From contig CAJJDN010000006.1 of the NCBI GenBank assembly GCA_905182985.1, positions 928,193 to 992,192 on the forward strand: 64,000 nt of DNA, in the 5' to 3' direction. The DNA comes from Paramecium sonneborni. Taxonomy: Eukaryota > Ciliophora > Oligohymenophorea > Peniculida > Parameciidae. The notes under the pieces are model-generated. The model ran no database searches, was not told where the DNA came from, and was given only the letters and a program-made list of their open reading frames with translations. A program made the position numbers and the translations under genes. How positions within the stretch are numbered: the stretch's first letter is position 1; each line of letters opens with the position of its first letter. This document shows positions 27,791 through 40,750 of this stretch, piece by piece.

Positions 27791-30700
27791 TCAAAATAAG
27801 TCTTCATATTTTTTCGAGTCGTCTTAGGATTCATAAACATCTTCAGCATCACTTAGATCAACTTATTTCTAAATAAATGTTAAGGAAACGTTTTACTTGT
27901 AATCTAGACTTTTATTTAACTTCTTTTTATTTCATCTTTTTTTTTTTCTTAGATTATTTGTTTTATGTTTTCTTTTCATAAGCTTCTTATTCATTTAATT
28001 ATTCTTCTGAATCCTCCCCCATTTCTTCCTTTGCAAATTATTCATCCATTTCTGCTTATTAATAATTATAATCTTCATCTTCAGATTCTATAAATTCATC
28101 ATCCTCTTTTTTTGCTTTTGCCTATTCTTTTTATCTCTTCTTTCTCTCTTTCTTACTTAATTTACCTTATTTTCCTTGATTTTACATTTCAATTCCCTAA
28201 TCCATATTCAAATTATTAAGCAAATCTGCAGCAATTTTTGCTAATTTCTCCATTTAAGTAGAATCAATTTATTCTTATTTATAATTTTATTATGTTACAA
28301 CTTGTTCAAGTTTTACTCTTCTTTATTATTCTAATATTAATAATTCTTCTTCTTTTTATTTTTCTTTATGTTCTGCTTCTTTTAATAATTTATCAAAATT
28401 AGTTTAAAAACTATGAATAAAATTAAATTTATCTTCGCTCTTTTATCTCATTAATTAATGATTTTATCTTATTATATGTCTATGTTCAGTTTCATGTTAC
28501 TATTCTCTATTTTACCAACAGATTCCCTATGCCATATATTCATAACTTTTAAGTAAACATTAAAAATAAATAACTGCAGTTTTTAAGAGTCCATAAGAAG
28601 ATTTCTCTTCTTGTATTTCATAACAAAATTGATGTATAATCATATTAAGATTAAGTCTATGTTTTAAATCACCTGGATTATTTAGAATTTATCTTTTAAT
28701 GATATTAGCACTATCTTTATATTTTTTGTTATTCAAATACATTTTGGCAACAGCAAGATCAGTATGATCATCTGGTTTATAATTAGTTTTTTCATAATAT
28801 TTTTTAAAATATGTTTTAGCTGATTAATTATTATTAGGCATAACTAAACAATCCAAAATAGCTAAATTACTAAGAATTCTTGGTTATTGATTAGCATATT
28901 CCTAGAGATCACCTAATAAATTAAGAGCTTCTGAATATTTTCCTAATTCAGCTATTACTAATATTAATGTAATAGCTGCTTATAGATTTTTAGGTTCATG
29001 TTATAGTAATTTCATACCTGTACTAGCTATTTATCTAAGAACCTTTTTTTTGAATAATTAATCATCATTCTTAGTTTTATCTGCTGCCAATTAATAATCA
29101 TGAGCCATTAAAAAGATTTTTGAATAACAATCTTCTCCATATCTTTTAAATTAATCAACTGCTCCTCCTTAATCTTACAATTAATAAGCTATATAGCCGT
29201 GTATCATAGGAACAGGATTCTATCCTTTATAATTTCTGTTATGATTAACATATTATTCATAATATATTTTAGAATCTGAAATGGTTCTCAAAGCATCCTT
29301 ATAATCTCCAAGTAGAAATTACAAATAACTCAATCTTACATAACTGTCAATAAAATAAGGGTTTATTTTTATACATTATTAATGTAATTCCATTGCTGTA
29401 ACATAATCTCCTAATTATTCCATCAAAATGCCTTTGTTAAAAGAAAGTACAATTTGATACATATTTTTCTTAAGTTAAACTTCCTATTTTGATGCTTCTT
29501 CAGTAGTATCGACAACATAATCAGGTATTTAAAATTCTTCAATTAATTATTGACATTTTTCATAGCTTTTTAATGCTTTTTATAAATCTGTATTTGCTAA
29601 ATGAACACCCATATTAATATATAATTCTGGGAATATTATTTATTCTGTTATCTTTTGTAAAATCATAGTGTATTTTTGATTATTAAATTTTGATACGAGT
29701 AAATCTTCAGCAGTTTAATAGTAAATGGATGCATCTTCATTTTCAATTTGTTAAGCAAATTCAATCAAAGTTTCAAAATCTTTATTATTGTATTGTAATG
29801 CTTTTCTATAGGTTTCAATAACTGGTTTTCGAATTTATAAATTTTTGGATTAGATATAAGCTAATTATTTAAAGAATTCCCAAATAAAATCTGTATTTTC
29901 ATATTGTTTTGCAATTTTTTCAGCTAATTTGTAAGATTCAGTGTAATTTTGAGATTAAGGATTCAAATATAGTTATGATAATCCTAGTAGAACAAGAACA
30001 TTGTTTCTATTGTATTATTTGGCTTGATTATAATACTTGAGAGATTATTCATACTCACCCTCGATTTATTTGATAAGACCAATTAAATATAGATATCTAC
30101 ATTTTAATAAGGACCAATCATTTCTGAATTGATCTTCTAAAGTTTTTTCTTTGAATTAAAATCTTGAAACATTATCTAAAGCTTTTAATCCATTTTAGAT
30201 ACAAATCATCGCCTAAGATTAGAATTTGAATATACTCTTTAAAAATCTAATTTAAATAGATAATGTTCACTCAAATGATAGAGTGTAACAGGATGATTCT
30301 AATTAATAGTAAAAGCTTTGCATAATTTATTAAAGTATTCATTATAATCGCCCTTATCAAATGCTAATACTGCCAATCCAATATGAGCTTCAACATTTTT
30401 TGGTTCCTATAGTTAATTTATGAATAGTTTACTAATTATAAGACTCTCTTAAATGCATAATAAGCTAATGAATATTATTCTAGATTATAATAACAATATG
30501 CTAATCCTAATCTGGCTTTTCCTGCAATATTTGGTTTATGTTTAAGAGCTCTTTTAAAATATTATAAGGAATCCTTATAATTACCAACTGCAAAATAAGC
30601 TTAGGCTGTACCTATACATGGAGTGACTGAAAGAGTGTCTCTTTAATAAATTATAAAAGAAAGTACCTTGCTGAACTTGTCTCATCAAATGAAGTTCTAT

Positions 30701-31174
30701 AATAATTAAATGTTTAGTCTTTATCTCCTTTATAAAATGAGTATAATCCTTTAATACTAAATGTATGACTAACAAAATCATAACGATCTGATAAATTAAA
30801 ATTTTTAACAACATTATCAAAATATTCTGATGCTTTATCAAAGCCATCTTATCTTGTTGCTTAAATCAAATAATATAAAGATAATGAATTATAGATTCTA
30901 ATTTTTATTTTTTTGCTTTAATCATCATTATATCTATTGATTAAATTATTAGTTAGATATTTCATTAATTCCAAGAAGTCATCATACCTTTTATGGTTGA
31001 AAAGTGCATACTACAGAAAATAATATTAAATTATTTGATTACGGATATGCTTTCCCATTATTATAATGAAGCTTCCTTAGTCATTAATGTTTGAATGATT
31101 TCATTGACATCATTTGGGATTTCCTATTTATCAATATTTGGTGGAAATGGCAATAGTTTGATAAAATAGGACAT
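27791..31174 (-). CDS. CTR9: CTR9-like TPR protein of the Paf1 complex
   Basis: ATG at 31172-31174; resolved introns 31011-31042 (32), 30641-30666 (26), 30407-30432 (26), 30213-30235 (23) and 27869-27896 (28) leave 3249 coding nt, 1082 residues. TPR repeats run through most of the protein, e.g. YKDSLQYFKRALKHKPNIA, KARLGLAYCYYNLEQYSLA and IGLAVLAFDKGDYNEYF. The C-terminus is highly acidic/charged (EFIESEDEDYNYQQAEMDEQ) as in CTR9. The Paf1 complex travels with RNA polymerase II and promotes elongation and histone modification. The start codon lies only 14 bp from that of the divergent carboxypeptidase gene. Confidence 0.85.
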
Positions 31175-31188
31175 TATTAATTAAATTA

Positions 31189-32748
31189 ATGAAATAATTA
31201 ATAGTGATTTAATTATTGATTTGTTTAACTTTAGCTTCTACAGCTTAAGATGATCTTGTTCAATCAGAGGATTTGAAAGAATATACATAAGGTGTGTTTG
31301 ATTTTGAAGGTTAAATGTATTCAGGATACCTGAAAGCTATAGATGATGATAAAACATATTTTCATTATTATTTCATGACATCAACTTTTGAAGATTAAGA
31401 TATTTCTGAATAAAATACACCTGTAATGTTATGGTTGAATGGAGGACCTGGTTGTTCATCCCTTTAAGGAGCAGTAAATGAAAATGGGCCATTTGTATTT
31501 AAAGAAGGCACAGCTGAATTTTAAGAGAACATATGGAGTTGGACAAAATTTGTATATATATATATTATATATATAGGCTCATATGTTATATTTAGAATCT
31601 CCTGCTAAGGTAGGTTATTCATATGGTAATTCTGATGTAAATGATGACACTGTAGCCATTTAAAATTTGAGAGCACTTGTAGATTTTTTTTAAAGATTTC
31701 CCGAGTATTAAGCTAAAGACTTTTTTATTTCAGGAGAAAGTTATGCTGGAATTTATATTCCTCTTTTAGCTAATTAAATATTATTACATAATTAATAAAA
31801 TCCTAATAATACAATTAATCTTAAAGGAATTATGATTGGTAATGGTTGTACACATCCTACTGAATGTAGTGATGTTGCTGATATCTATCCAATTCATACT
31901 ATTGAATATTTTGCTAGGCAAGGTTTTCTTAGTGAAGAATAATATAAAACTGCTTAATATTTATAGAATAGTAAAAAATGCTCTGATTTACATTAATTAC
32001 ATTAAGATTGTATGGATTTTTTAGAGGAAGTTGTTAATTAGTATTATGAATCACCATCGTAATTCTTTATTATTTAACTTTAGAGTATTTCTTATGAATC
32101 CTTATAATATTTATGGTTATTGTTATAATTTTAAACCTGATTCCTTTTTACTTAGAAAAAATGATCCTATGTTAAAAAGATTCAAACCAAAAAATAAATT
32201 AAATGATGATGATCAATTTGGTTCCTGTACTGATGATATTGGGATGTATACTGTTTTTAGAGATCAAAAATGGAAAGAAATTACACATATTAAACTTGAT
32301 AGTCCTGAATGGGATGTTTGCACAGAAGATGATGAATTTATTTATGAAAAATTTGAACAACAGTCCTATTATATTTATGAATCATTAATCAAATCAAAAA
32401 AAATTAGAATTATGCATTTTAGTGGAGATATTGATTCAGTTGTACCTATAACTGGAACTTTATTTTGGATTTAATTACTCTAAAATGAATTATGTACACT
32501 AATATTTATAATTAGAATTATCAACTACTGAAAACTGGAGAGCATGGTATGTACCAGGAGAATAAACAATAAATGAGTAATAAAATGCAGGAAATGTATT
32601 TGCAATTGAAGGATTATAATTTGTTTCTGTAAGAAATGCTGGACATATGGTACCAACTGATCGTAGAAAAGAAGCATATTATATGACCAAATATTTTATT
32701 CTTGACCGAAAACTTCCAGATAGATAGTAATCAGTATCTGTTTAATGA
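31189..32748 (+). CDS. Serine carboxypeptidase (S10 family), secreted/lysosomal
   Basis: ATG 31189; introns 31552-31576 (25, pure A/T inside), 32059-32083 (25) and 32494-32515 (22); 1488 coding nt, 495 residues. Signal peptide MKQLIVIQLLICLTLASTAQ. Family motifs: VMLWLNGGPGCSSLQGAVNE; catalytic Ser in SGESYAGIYIPLLA near residue 173; Asp in MHFSGDIDSVVPITGT near 394; His in VRNAGHMVPTDR near 460. It removes C-terminal residues at acidic pH in food vacuoles or lysosomes (known for the family). All three catalytic residues are present. Reading with the standard code would break it into more than ten pieces. Confidence 0.95.
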
Positions 32749-32843
32749 TATTTTTCATTAAAATAATAAATTTTATTTATTTAGAATTTAACTAATAATA
32801 TTTTCATTATTTATAAATAAAATTTAATTTGCGGTGTTATTAA

Positions 32844-33720
32844 ATGAAGGGTTTGAGATTAGGAGCAAGAGTTTTCAGTCTGATATCATCTCCTTAATAA
32901 GTATTTTTTAGATAAGGATTACATTAAACATCAATTTACTTGTTTTCTGAAAAGACAAAGAAGCAAGATACTCAAAAGAATGATTAAAAATAAGAAAAAG
33001 CTTAATAAAAAGAACAAAAAGAAGAATAAGAAAAAAAAGAAACATAAAAAAAATAAGAAGAGAAAATTGAATCTCTTGATGAATCTCATGAAGATAAATT
33101 ACATAGAGTTGAATAATTTTATGGTAAACAAATTGAAAAATTAGAGAATTAAATAAAAGATTAAAAAGAAAAAATTCATGATTAAATTAAGTTAATAAAT
33201 TAATTAGAAGCATCAAATAAAGATCATAATTCAAAAATAAAAGAATTAAGAGATGCTTTAAAAGCAGAAATAGAAGAATAGGAATTATAATAAAAAAGAA
33301 TCTTAAAGTATCAAATATAATAATAATAATTTTTTAGGGAGAAAGAACAATTAAAAGTATTTGCCATATCAAATTTTGCCAAAGAATTATTAGAAGTATA
33401 AGATAACCTTGAAAGAGCAATTGGAAGTACTACTGATAAACCTGAAAATAATCCTTTATTAGAAGGTAATTTAAAATTAGATTTATTAAGGTGTTGTTAT
33501 GACTCATTCAATTTTAGAAAAGGTGTATAAGAAATTTGGAGTTTAAAAGATGGATATTGTTGGTAAGAAATTTGACCCAAACTTTCATGAGTCTTTATTT
33601 TAAGTCGAAGATCCTGAAAAAGAACCAGGAACTATATGTTATGTTGCATAAGATGGGTATGTAATTGGAGAAAGAGTTTTAAGACCAGCAAAAGTTGGTG
33701 TTGTTAAATAATAATAATGA
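32844..33720 (+). CDS. GRPE: GrpE, mitochondrial nucleotide exchange factor
   Basis: ATG 32844; intron 33466-33490 (25); 852 coding nt, 283 residues, longer than usual (about 200-230). The N-terminus (MKGLRLGARVFSLISSP) looks like a mitochondrial presequence. A Gln/Lys/Glu-rich linker of about 90 residues, encoded largely by TAA/TAG and AAA/GAA, precedes the long dimerisation helix. Core motifs: AISNFAKELLEVQDNLERAI, then MTHSILEKVYKKFGV and the beta domain KFDPNFHESLFQVEDPEKEP, GYVIGERVLRPAKVGVV. It works with Hsp70 (mtHsp70/DnaK), releasing ADP. The promoter side has an unusual gcggtg at 32831-32836. Confidence 0.93.
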
Positions 33721-33767
33721 TATATTATAATAATATTTTAATTTATATATTTAATTGTCATTATTAA

Positions 33768-36700
33768 TCACTAGTTAATGCTTTACAAAATAATTCTTTA
33801 AAGTGTTAAATCTCTTCTACTAATTATTCTTTAACGTGAAGGTTATTTTCTATCAACTGAATTTAAAAGTAATTTTGGCAATGCTTAAATTGGTTAGAAT
33901 CTATTTTTCCTACTCTCTTCATATTCTTATAATCCTTCCCAATCATGGAGAAGATCTTTTTATTTTTTTGGTCTAATTACTTATTATTATGTTTATTAAT
34001 AAGATTAAGGTTATTCTTGATAGGAAATACTTGATATAGAAGAATTTTTAGAAGAATCTAAATCTGAATCTTTTCCTTTATATAAAATAATAGGTTTATT
34101 GTTTTCTTCATAATATATTTTACCAGCTACATATTAAACAGAAGCTCTATTTTTCAATTTATTTTATTATTTATTTAATATTTCTTATTATTAAAAGACT
34201 TTAGTATCTGCCTATTGTTTTAAAGATTATTATTAAATCTTTATTAATTGATAGTAATCTTCAAATTTTATTTCTTATTCAATTTTCTACTTTGTTTGGT
34301 TATAATTAATTGTATTAAATTTACAATCTTCTTGAGATATAAATGATAGCTAGAATACGATTATATTATACTTTTCCACAATGAGCTATTAAAAGATTTT
34401 AATTTAGAATCCAAGCTCCTTCTAAATTATCTTCTAAGATTAATTAAATCAATAAGATTTTTCTAGAAGACCATAACATAATCTTTCCATCTGATGCAGC
34501 AGTTAAATAAGTTTTGTTTTTCTCTTAATAATCAACAGATAAAACTAATTGTTCATGATCATTTCCTTTTTCATCACTATGCAAAAATAATTATTCATTT
34601 TTAAATTTAAATATTTGAAATGGACCTTTATAATTAAAAAATAAAGCCTTATTATGAATAGTAGTAAAATATGCTATCTATTAATTAGAATTAAAAGATC
34701 TAATACACTTAATTTATTTTTCTGTAATTGCAATTAATTTTAACAATCCTTCAGAACAATACGTAAATAAATAATTATCAATTTCAGCAATATTAATTAC
34801 TTTTTCTCTATGATAACTCATTCTAGCAAATATTTTTTTTGGATTATTTTTTTATACTGCAATAACTGATCCTTTTGACATACCAAAAATTAATTATTCT
34901 TAACATTATTAATCCCTTGATTAACCAAAATCAGCATCATAAGATGGTAATTTAATTTTTTTTGGAAGAAATACTGTAATTATTACTTAAACCATATGAT
35001 AACCATCAAAATCCATAATTTCTTCACTTTAAATACATTAAATTGAAGTCTGATTAGAATTTATAAATAACATTCCTGTTTCTAATAACATGAAGTATAA
35101 TAGACCATCAGTAACAATTTATCTCACTTCCATAGATTTAGGAGGAGGGTATAATATAATAGGTTCACTATTTTCAGATATTGATAGTCCTGGTGTATTA
35201 TCAAGTGCTAAAAGTATATTATCATTATGTTTGTAATATGATACTATTTTAGAATTTATTGTTTTAAATATTTTTAAATTGTTATTTAAGTACCCAATAA
35301 ACATTTCGTAGTCATTCAACAATAAAAATCGACTTCTTGTTAATAATTATAAATTTGAATAAATCCCGACTATATTTACTGTATATACATTTGTAAATTA
35401 CTTTAAGATAACTATTAAATTATTTAATAATACCTATAAATCCCATAATTTTATTATAAAATCTTAGCCTTAACTCCAAAACATCTTCTCATTTTTACTC
35501 CTAACTAAAGATTCTATTTTTTTTGAATGACCTTCATAAGAATGAACTAATAATTCACTTTTCTTTACTACTGAACTAATCTTCCATAATTTTAATTATC
35601 CTGTTTCAAAACCTACTACAAAATATCTAAATTCTATAAAATGTAAAATTGAAGTTAACAAATTTTCATTTTTTGTAAGATCATGATATTTTTATACTAA
35701 TTAAAATGTTGTTGTTTATATTGTATTATAATTTGCTTCTGATTAATCATTAATTTACAATTTAACACGATTAAACCAATTAGAGAATCCTTAAATATTA
35801 TAATTATCCCATTCTTTTTACAACTACTCTGTCATTTTCTATTTCATAATGGTTAAGTCTTTATGAGTCCAAAAAAATAAATAATCTTCATTTATATAAA
35901 ATCCTAGTATCCATTCTTCATTTGTTTTTTCTTTGCTTTTTTTATCCTTACTATTTTTTTCTTTTTTATTTTTTTCATCATTGTTATTTTCTTCAGTAAT
36001 CTTTTCTATATTATTTTTTTCTTCCTTAACTTTATCCTCATTATTTTTTTCTTCCTTACTTTTTTTTTTATAAACAGATTTTTTACTAACATAAGCTATA
36101 TCAAAATTATCTTTAGCTAAATATTTACATTTATCTTCTTCTTATATTCTATTAGTTTAATTAGAAGATTTGATTTTCTTTTATTCTTTTTTATAATCAA
36201 CATCTAGTTGTTATTATTATTTAATTTCTGGAAGTTTTTCTTATTCAATTTTTTAATTTCTTTAATCAAATTTAGTAAACTTAGAATTTTATTTAAATTA
36301 TTTAGTCATCTTTACTTCACTTTAAATTTATGGGTCTTTCTTCTTGATTATAAATTCGAATTTTAATAAATCAATTTCTATATTCAATTAAACATTTTAC
36401 CTTCCAATCCTAATAGCAATAGATGACCATTAAAATAATGAAGTCCAACTGTATATTTTGAATCAAACTTTATAGTATTTAACAAAATCATCTTTCTTTT
36501 TAATATATATAATTACAAACCTTCATAGAGAATAAAGTAAATCTATTAAATGATCTAATTATATTACTTCAAATTTATCGCAATATGTTATATTTATACC
36601 TGGCTTAGACTCTTTAAATTTTATATCAATTCTTCCCAATTCACATAATAACCCATAATCATACTCTATGATCCATCTTCCATCTTTTATTAAAATAGCC

Positions 36701-36795
36701 TACTATGATTACAAATTAAACAATATCTATGTCGGTTAATTGAATCTCATAGCTTCTTTCAATTAATAAGTTAGATGAATTTATTTTACTTGCAT
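33768..36795 (-). CDS. Large WD-repeat-type protein
   Basis: ATG at 36793-36795, TGA 33768-33770; introns 36543-36567 (25), 36378-36400 (23) and at least one more (near 35385). About 990 residues. Propeller-like repeats are recognisable, e.g. LHYFNGHLLLLGLEG, FVVGFETGQLKLWKISSV, SWSQGQDFIIKLWDLQ-type blocks, MFIGYLNNNLKIFKTI and LTAASDGKIMLWSSRK. A low-complexity Lys/Glu/Asn insert (about 35930-36060) separates two halves. The C-terminus is Gln/Arg-rich. Probably a scaffold protein; the axonemal/IFT type is a guess. Full exon structure was not closed. Confidence 0.65.
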
Positions 36796-37368
36796 AATTA
36801 TTATTTATAAATTATAACGAAAGTTTGATAGAGATAAATCAACTATTTTTGTTTAGAAATGGTCAAATATCTTCCCTCTAAATAAAAAAAAAGAAATTAA
36901 AGAATAGTCTAGTTTATTAATAATTCTGTTTTCAATGAAGTTCCATATATTATTAGAACTATTTTAGTTTAATCTTATATATTTAACATAATAGTTTATG
37001 CACTATTTTCTCCCTATTATAGTTACTGACCCTAACCATTAATAGCAAGATAACATCAAAAAAAACAGGAACACTACGATATTTCAATTAGAGATTTAGA
37101 AATTATATAATATGATGAAAATATAACCTTTCAAATTATTTGGATTAATATAAATTTCTTTAGAAAAATAAATTTTAAAGCATTAATCTGGTAATTCTTA
37201 GAAAATAACATTTATTTAAAAACTAAACCTTCTTGAATGATACCAATAAAATTAATAATAAATAGATTTTATTTATTAAAAGTCATTTAGATAATAATAC
37301 ATCTATGATAATATATATATTAGATCCATTAAAAAAAATCATTTTATATCAGATTAAATCCAAAAATA
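36796..37368. other. Intergenic, about 570 bp, between divergent genes
   Basis: No coding-like frame found on either strand. It holds the 5' flanks of the WD-type gene (-) and of the gene at 37369 (+). Confidence 0.45.
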
Positions 37369-37888
37369 ATGTGTACAGAAACAAATTTAGATGTTGTTCT
37401 CAAATAAATTAATGACAGTTAAATATATTTTATTTTAAGGAAATATCATTTAATTATTCTATATTAGTTAGATCATGATTTTTTGATTAATAATAAATAT
37501 ATAAAAATCATGATGTTCATTCCTATGTGCTTTGAATCTAAAGGTTTAGGAAATATAATCAAAGATTCTAAAATGCATTATGAATGGGATTTTTGTTTTA
37601 GATCTGAAAAAGAAATTGAAACACATAAAGTAATTTTAATACATTCTAAACTTAAAAACAAAATTTCTTTAATTCATAATGGAAATAGAATGTATCAGGA
37701 TATTTTGTAATTCATTAATACATTTTAGAAAAGATAAATTTTCTTTTTAGTGGATTATTGATGAATTTTATAATAAAGCTATGATTTATTAAGAAAATAA
37801 AATTTGGAAACTTTAAGTCAACAACATCGAATTTAATGAAGGTTACTCTAATCTTCAGGAAGAATTAATTCAACCTGTTGATAATTGA
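37369..37888 (+). CDS. Uncharacterised protein
   Basis: ATG 37369; intron 37707-37728 (22); 498 coding nt, 165 residues. Segments: INDSQIYFILRKYHLIILYQ, MMFIPMCFESKGLGNIIKDS, HYEWDFCFRSEKEIETHKVI and FSFQWIIDEFYNKAMIYQEN. Removing the intron rejoins DIL with KDKFSFQW and restores the frame. Mixed alpha/beta composition, no signal peptide or membrane helix. No family recognised. Confidence 0.6.
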
Positions 37889-38083
37889 TTGCACTTTTAT
37901 TTATTTTGTGAGAAATAATTTTATTTAGAAATTGATTTCAATAAAAAGCTTAAAACTTTATTTTGTTTTCGATAATTTCAATTTGAAATTGAAAAGTTTC
38001 TTTTTGAATTTGATAATATTAATGAATTATTAATATTTTAGATTTGTGATTAAAATAAATAAAGTTATTATAAATCAAAAATA

Positions 38084-39037
38084 ATGGGATCATCAAGTAG
38101 TTGCAAATAAATGTAATAATGCTAAGAAAAAGAGGTTCATATTGGTTCAGTTTACAATTCTATAACTATAAATGCTGTAGTTGAATCTTCTGAATGCATC
38201 CCTTAAGAGGCTAGAACAATTTAATTATATAAATCTTAAAAGTCAATATTGCATCAAAAAGAATCAGAATTTGACAAACGAATATCTCAACTAGGAAGGG
38301 TAGATCATATTTAAAATTAAATGCCTTCAATTAAAGTTCTAGATTCAATGGGAAATAATTTGTTAAATTAATCAAACTATGGATCATCAGATATAAGACC
38401 ATAATACTGTTGTTATTGTCATTAATTAAATGATTAATAGTAGTGTTATACATTGGAATGTTTAGATATATTTCATGAACCATGTCTTATTTTATTTATT
38501 ACAACTTAAATTACAAATGGTAATTGTACTTTACTTTGTAAATGTTAAGACAAAATTCATACAAAACATTTAAGATCACTTATTTCTGATTAAAACTTGG
38601 TTTAAAGATTTTTCTCTAATCAACTTGGCACTTTATAATTGAAATATTAGGATTTGTTACATTTTAAAAAAAATGAAATAATTGAACGAGAATGTTGTTT
38701 TCATTGCAAAAAATCTATTATAAGTTAAAAAGTATAATTAAAATGTAAACACAATATTCATAAATATTGTCTCAAAGAGTTTTGTACTTAATAAATTGAA
38801 TTTGATAAAACTTATTTGATTTGTTACTGTGGAGCATAAATTACTACGTAGTTGATTAGATAATTTAAGAGCGATTCGTTTAAACTTATATTATCAAAAT
38901 TATTTAAAAACTAACTCGTGGAACTTTATAATACTAATAAATTTCTTTAAAATAAATTTCATTTCAAATAGTTTATTAAGACAGTAAACTATTCTGAAGT
39001 ACAAAAATAATCATCATATTCCATGTAAATATAATGA
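38084..39037 (+). CDS. RING-like Cys/His protein, probable N-myristoylation
   Basis: Single exon, 954 nt, 317 residues. It begins MGSSSSCKQ, a strong match to the N-myristoylation consensus (Gly2, Ser6) with a Cys at position 7 that could be palmitoylated. Two Cys/His blocks follow: CCYCHQLNDQQQCYTLECLD with HEPC and CKCQDKIHTKH (about residues 105-165), and CCFHCKKSIISQKVQLKCKH, HKYC ... ICYCGAQ (about 205-260). The spacing is RING-like, so a membrane-tethered ubiquitin ligase is plausible. It is convergent with another Cys/His gene at 39206-40600. Confidence 0.65.
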
Positions 39038-39205
39038 TATTTTAAATATCGTCATGTTAATTTTAAATATCAAAAAATTTACTTTAATTTTTAGACTTAA
39101 AATATTACTAATATATTAAATTTAATCAAATAATCTGTAATTTTTTTTTTAATTTAATTAAACCATAGAGAAATACAATTTATATTTATAACTTTAGACA
39201 ATAAA

Positions 39206-40600
39206 TCATTCTAAATCCTCAATTCCTTCATGCATATATCCTTATTTAATTATTTGAATTTGATTAGAAAGTATTTTTTCAAAATCTTCTTTAGTTAGTA
39301 ATTTATTTTATTTTAGACAATTGGTTATATTAACATTACAAAATACACAAAGAATTTTTGTTTAATTTTTAATTTATGCTATTTCTTTTAAGCATTCAAA
39401 ATGATAAGGATGAAAGCAATTAGGTTAAAAATATTCAGATGCTACTTATTTGCAATAAGAACATTTGCTAGTTACTACTTTAAAATTAGAGTATTTTTAT
39501 TAATGTTCAATCTAATAAATATGCATGCATATTGGACAATAATATTAATATTGATCATCTAAATCTAAGGAATTTTAAAACCAAAAAAATCCACAAATCT
39601 CAAAGTTATAGCAAAATTTTAATTCATCTTTGTATATTTTACATATTTCTAAAAGTTAGTTTTCAAATTTATTTGAAAGCAAAAACTAAATAGGCTAATT
39701 TTATTTATTTTATTAATTATTCTCCTTATTAAACTAAACAATTTTTCCTAAAATTTTATTTTCTTAATCACAATTTAAGCAGATATAGTCTGTACTTTTT
39801 TTTTGTGAAATCCAAAAAAAATTGCAAGTAGACTATTTTTCGCATTTTTAAATAATGTAAATATTTACATAATTTCCATTTTTTAATTATTAAGCTCTGC
39901 CTAATAATTTTGAATATATAATTTGTTCTGATTTAACATTATCACTATTTTCAATTTATTTTAATTGATTTTCTGTAACACTATAAGGAGCTGGTAGAAC
40001 TTAATTTATTTAAGAAGTTTAGAAATCAGGTAGTAAGGGTATTTTGGGAATCGAGTTGCTAGAATTGAGTTTTGTGTTTGATTAAGCAGCTTCTTAACTT
40101 GTTTTTTATTCAGGATTTTCAATTAATTCCTAATTTGGAGGGATTGGAATAGATTTAGTTTCTTAGGTTTTTAATTTTTAGATGTCTTGCATTTCCATTT
40201 CATTTTTGCCTTAATTTACGCTTTGGAAAGCATAATTAGAGCTTTTGAAAGATTTTTCTGATAAACTCTATAAAATTGGAAGAGTTAAGGGATTTTCTTA
40301 TTTTTCTTTATCTGATATTATAAATTTTATTTAAACCATCAAAGCAATAATTTCTAAAAACAACAAAAAGTAAAGCAAATAATCTAATAAGTAGTCTAAT
40401 ATTTTAAGAAAATTCTGGAATAAAGAATCTTCACTTTAAACCTAATTAAGATTTTTGTCTTCTTACAATTCCTCAATTTAAAACACCCAAACCAAAATCA
40501 AAGTGAGAGCTATTAAAGTAAAATTAACTATAATATGTTTTTTAAGGTTTGGATTATTTTGATATTCAGCAAATTTGTTTTTGATATAGGTATAAACCAT
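39206..40600 (-). CDS. Membrane protein with C-terminal RING-like zinc-binding region
   Basis: Single exon, 1395 nt, 464 residues. Two N-terminal hydrophobic segments (HIIVNFTLIALTLILVWVFQ; LDYLLYFLLFLEIIALMV) suggest a hairpin in the membrane. A long Gln/Ser/Lys linker follows. The C-terminal third has paired Cys blocks: CEKQSTCNFFW ... CLNC, then CYNFEICGFFW ... CPIC, and finally a RING-type set CSYCKQVASEYFQPNCFHPY, HFEC, CVFC. The last set fits C-x2-C...C-x-H-x2-H-x2-C...C-x2-C. Membrane-anchored E3 ligase is the likely class; substrate unknown. Confidence 0.68.
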
Positions 40601-40750
40601 TTTAATTATATTTTAATAAATATTGATATTTAATAATGTAAGTTATTAAACTTTGACAATGTAAAATATATTAACACATATTATTGTTTTTTATTGCCTT
40701 CTATAGAAATATCTATTTTTTTATATTTATTTCTTTAATGTTCTTAATGT

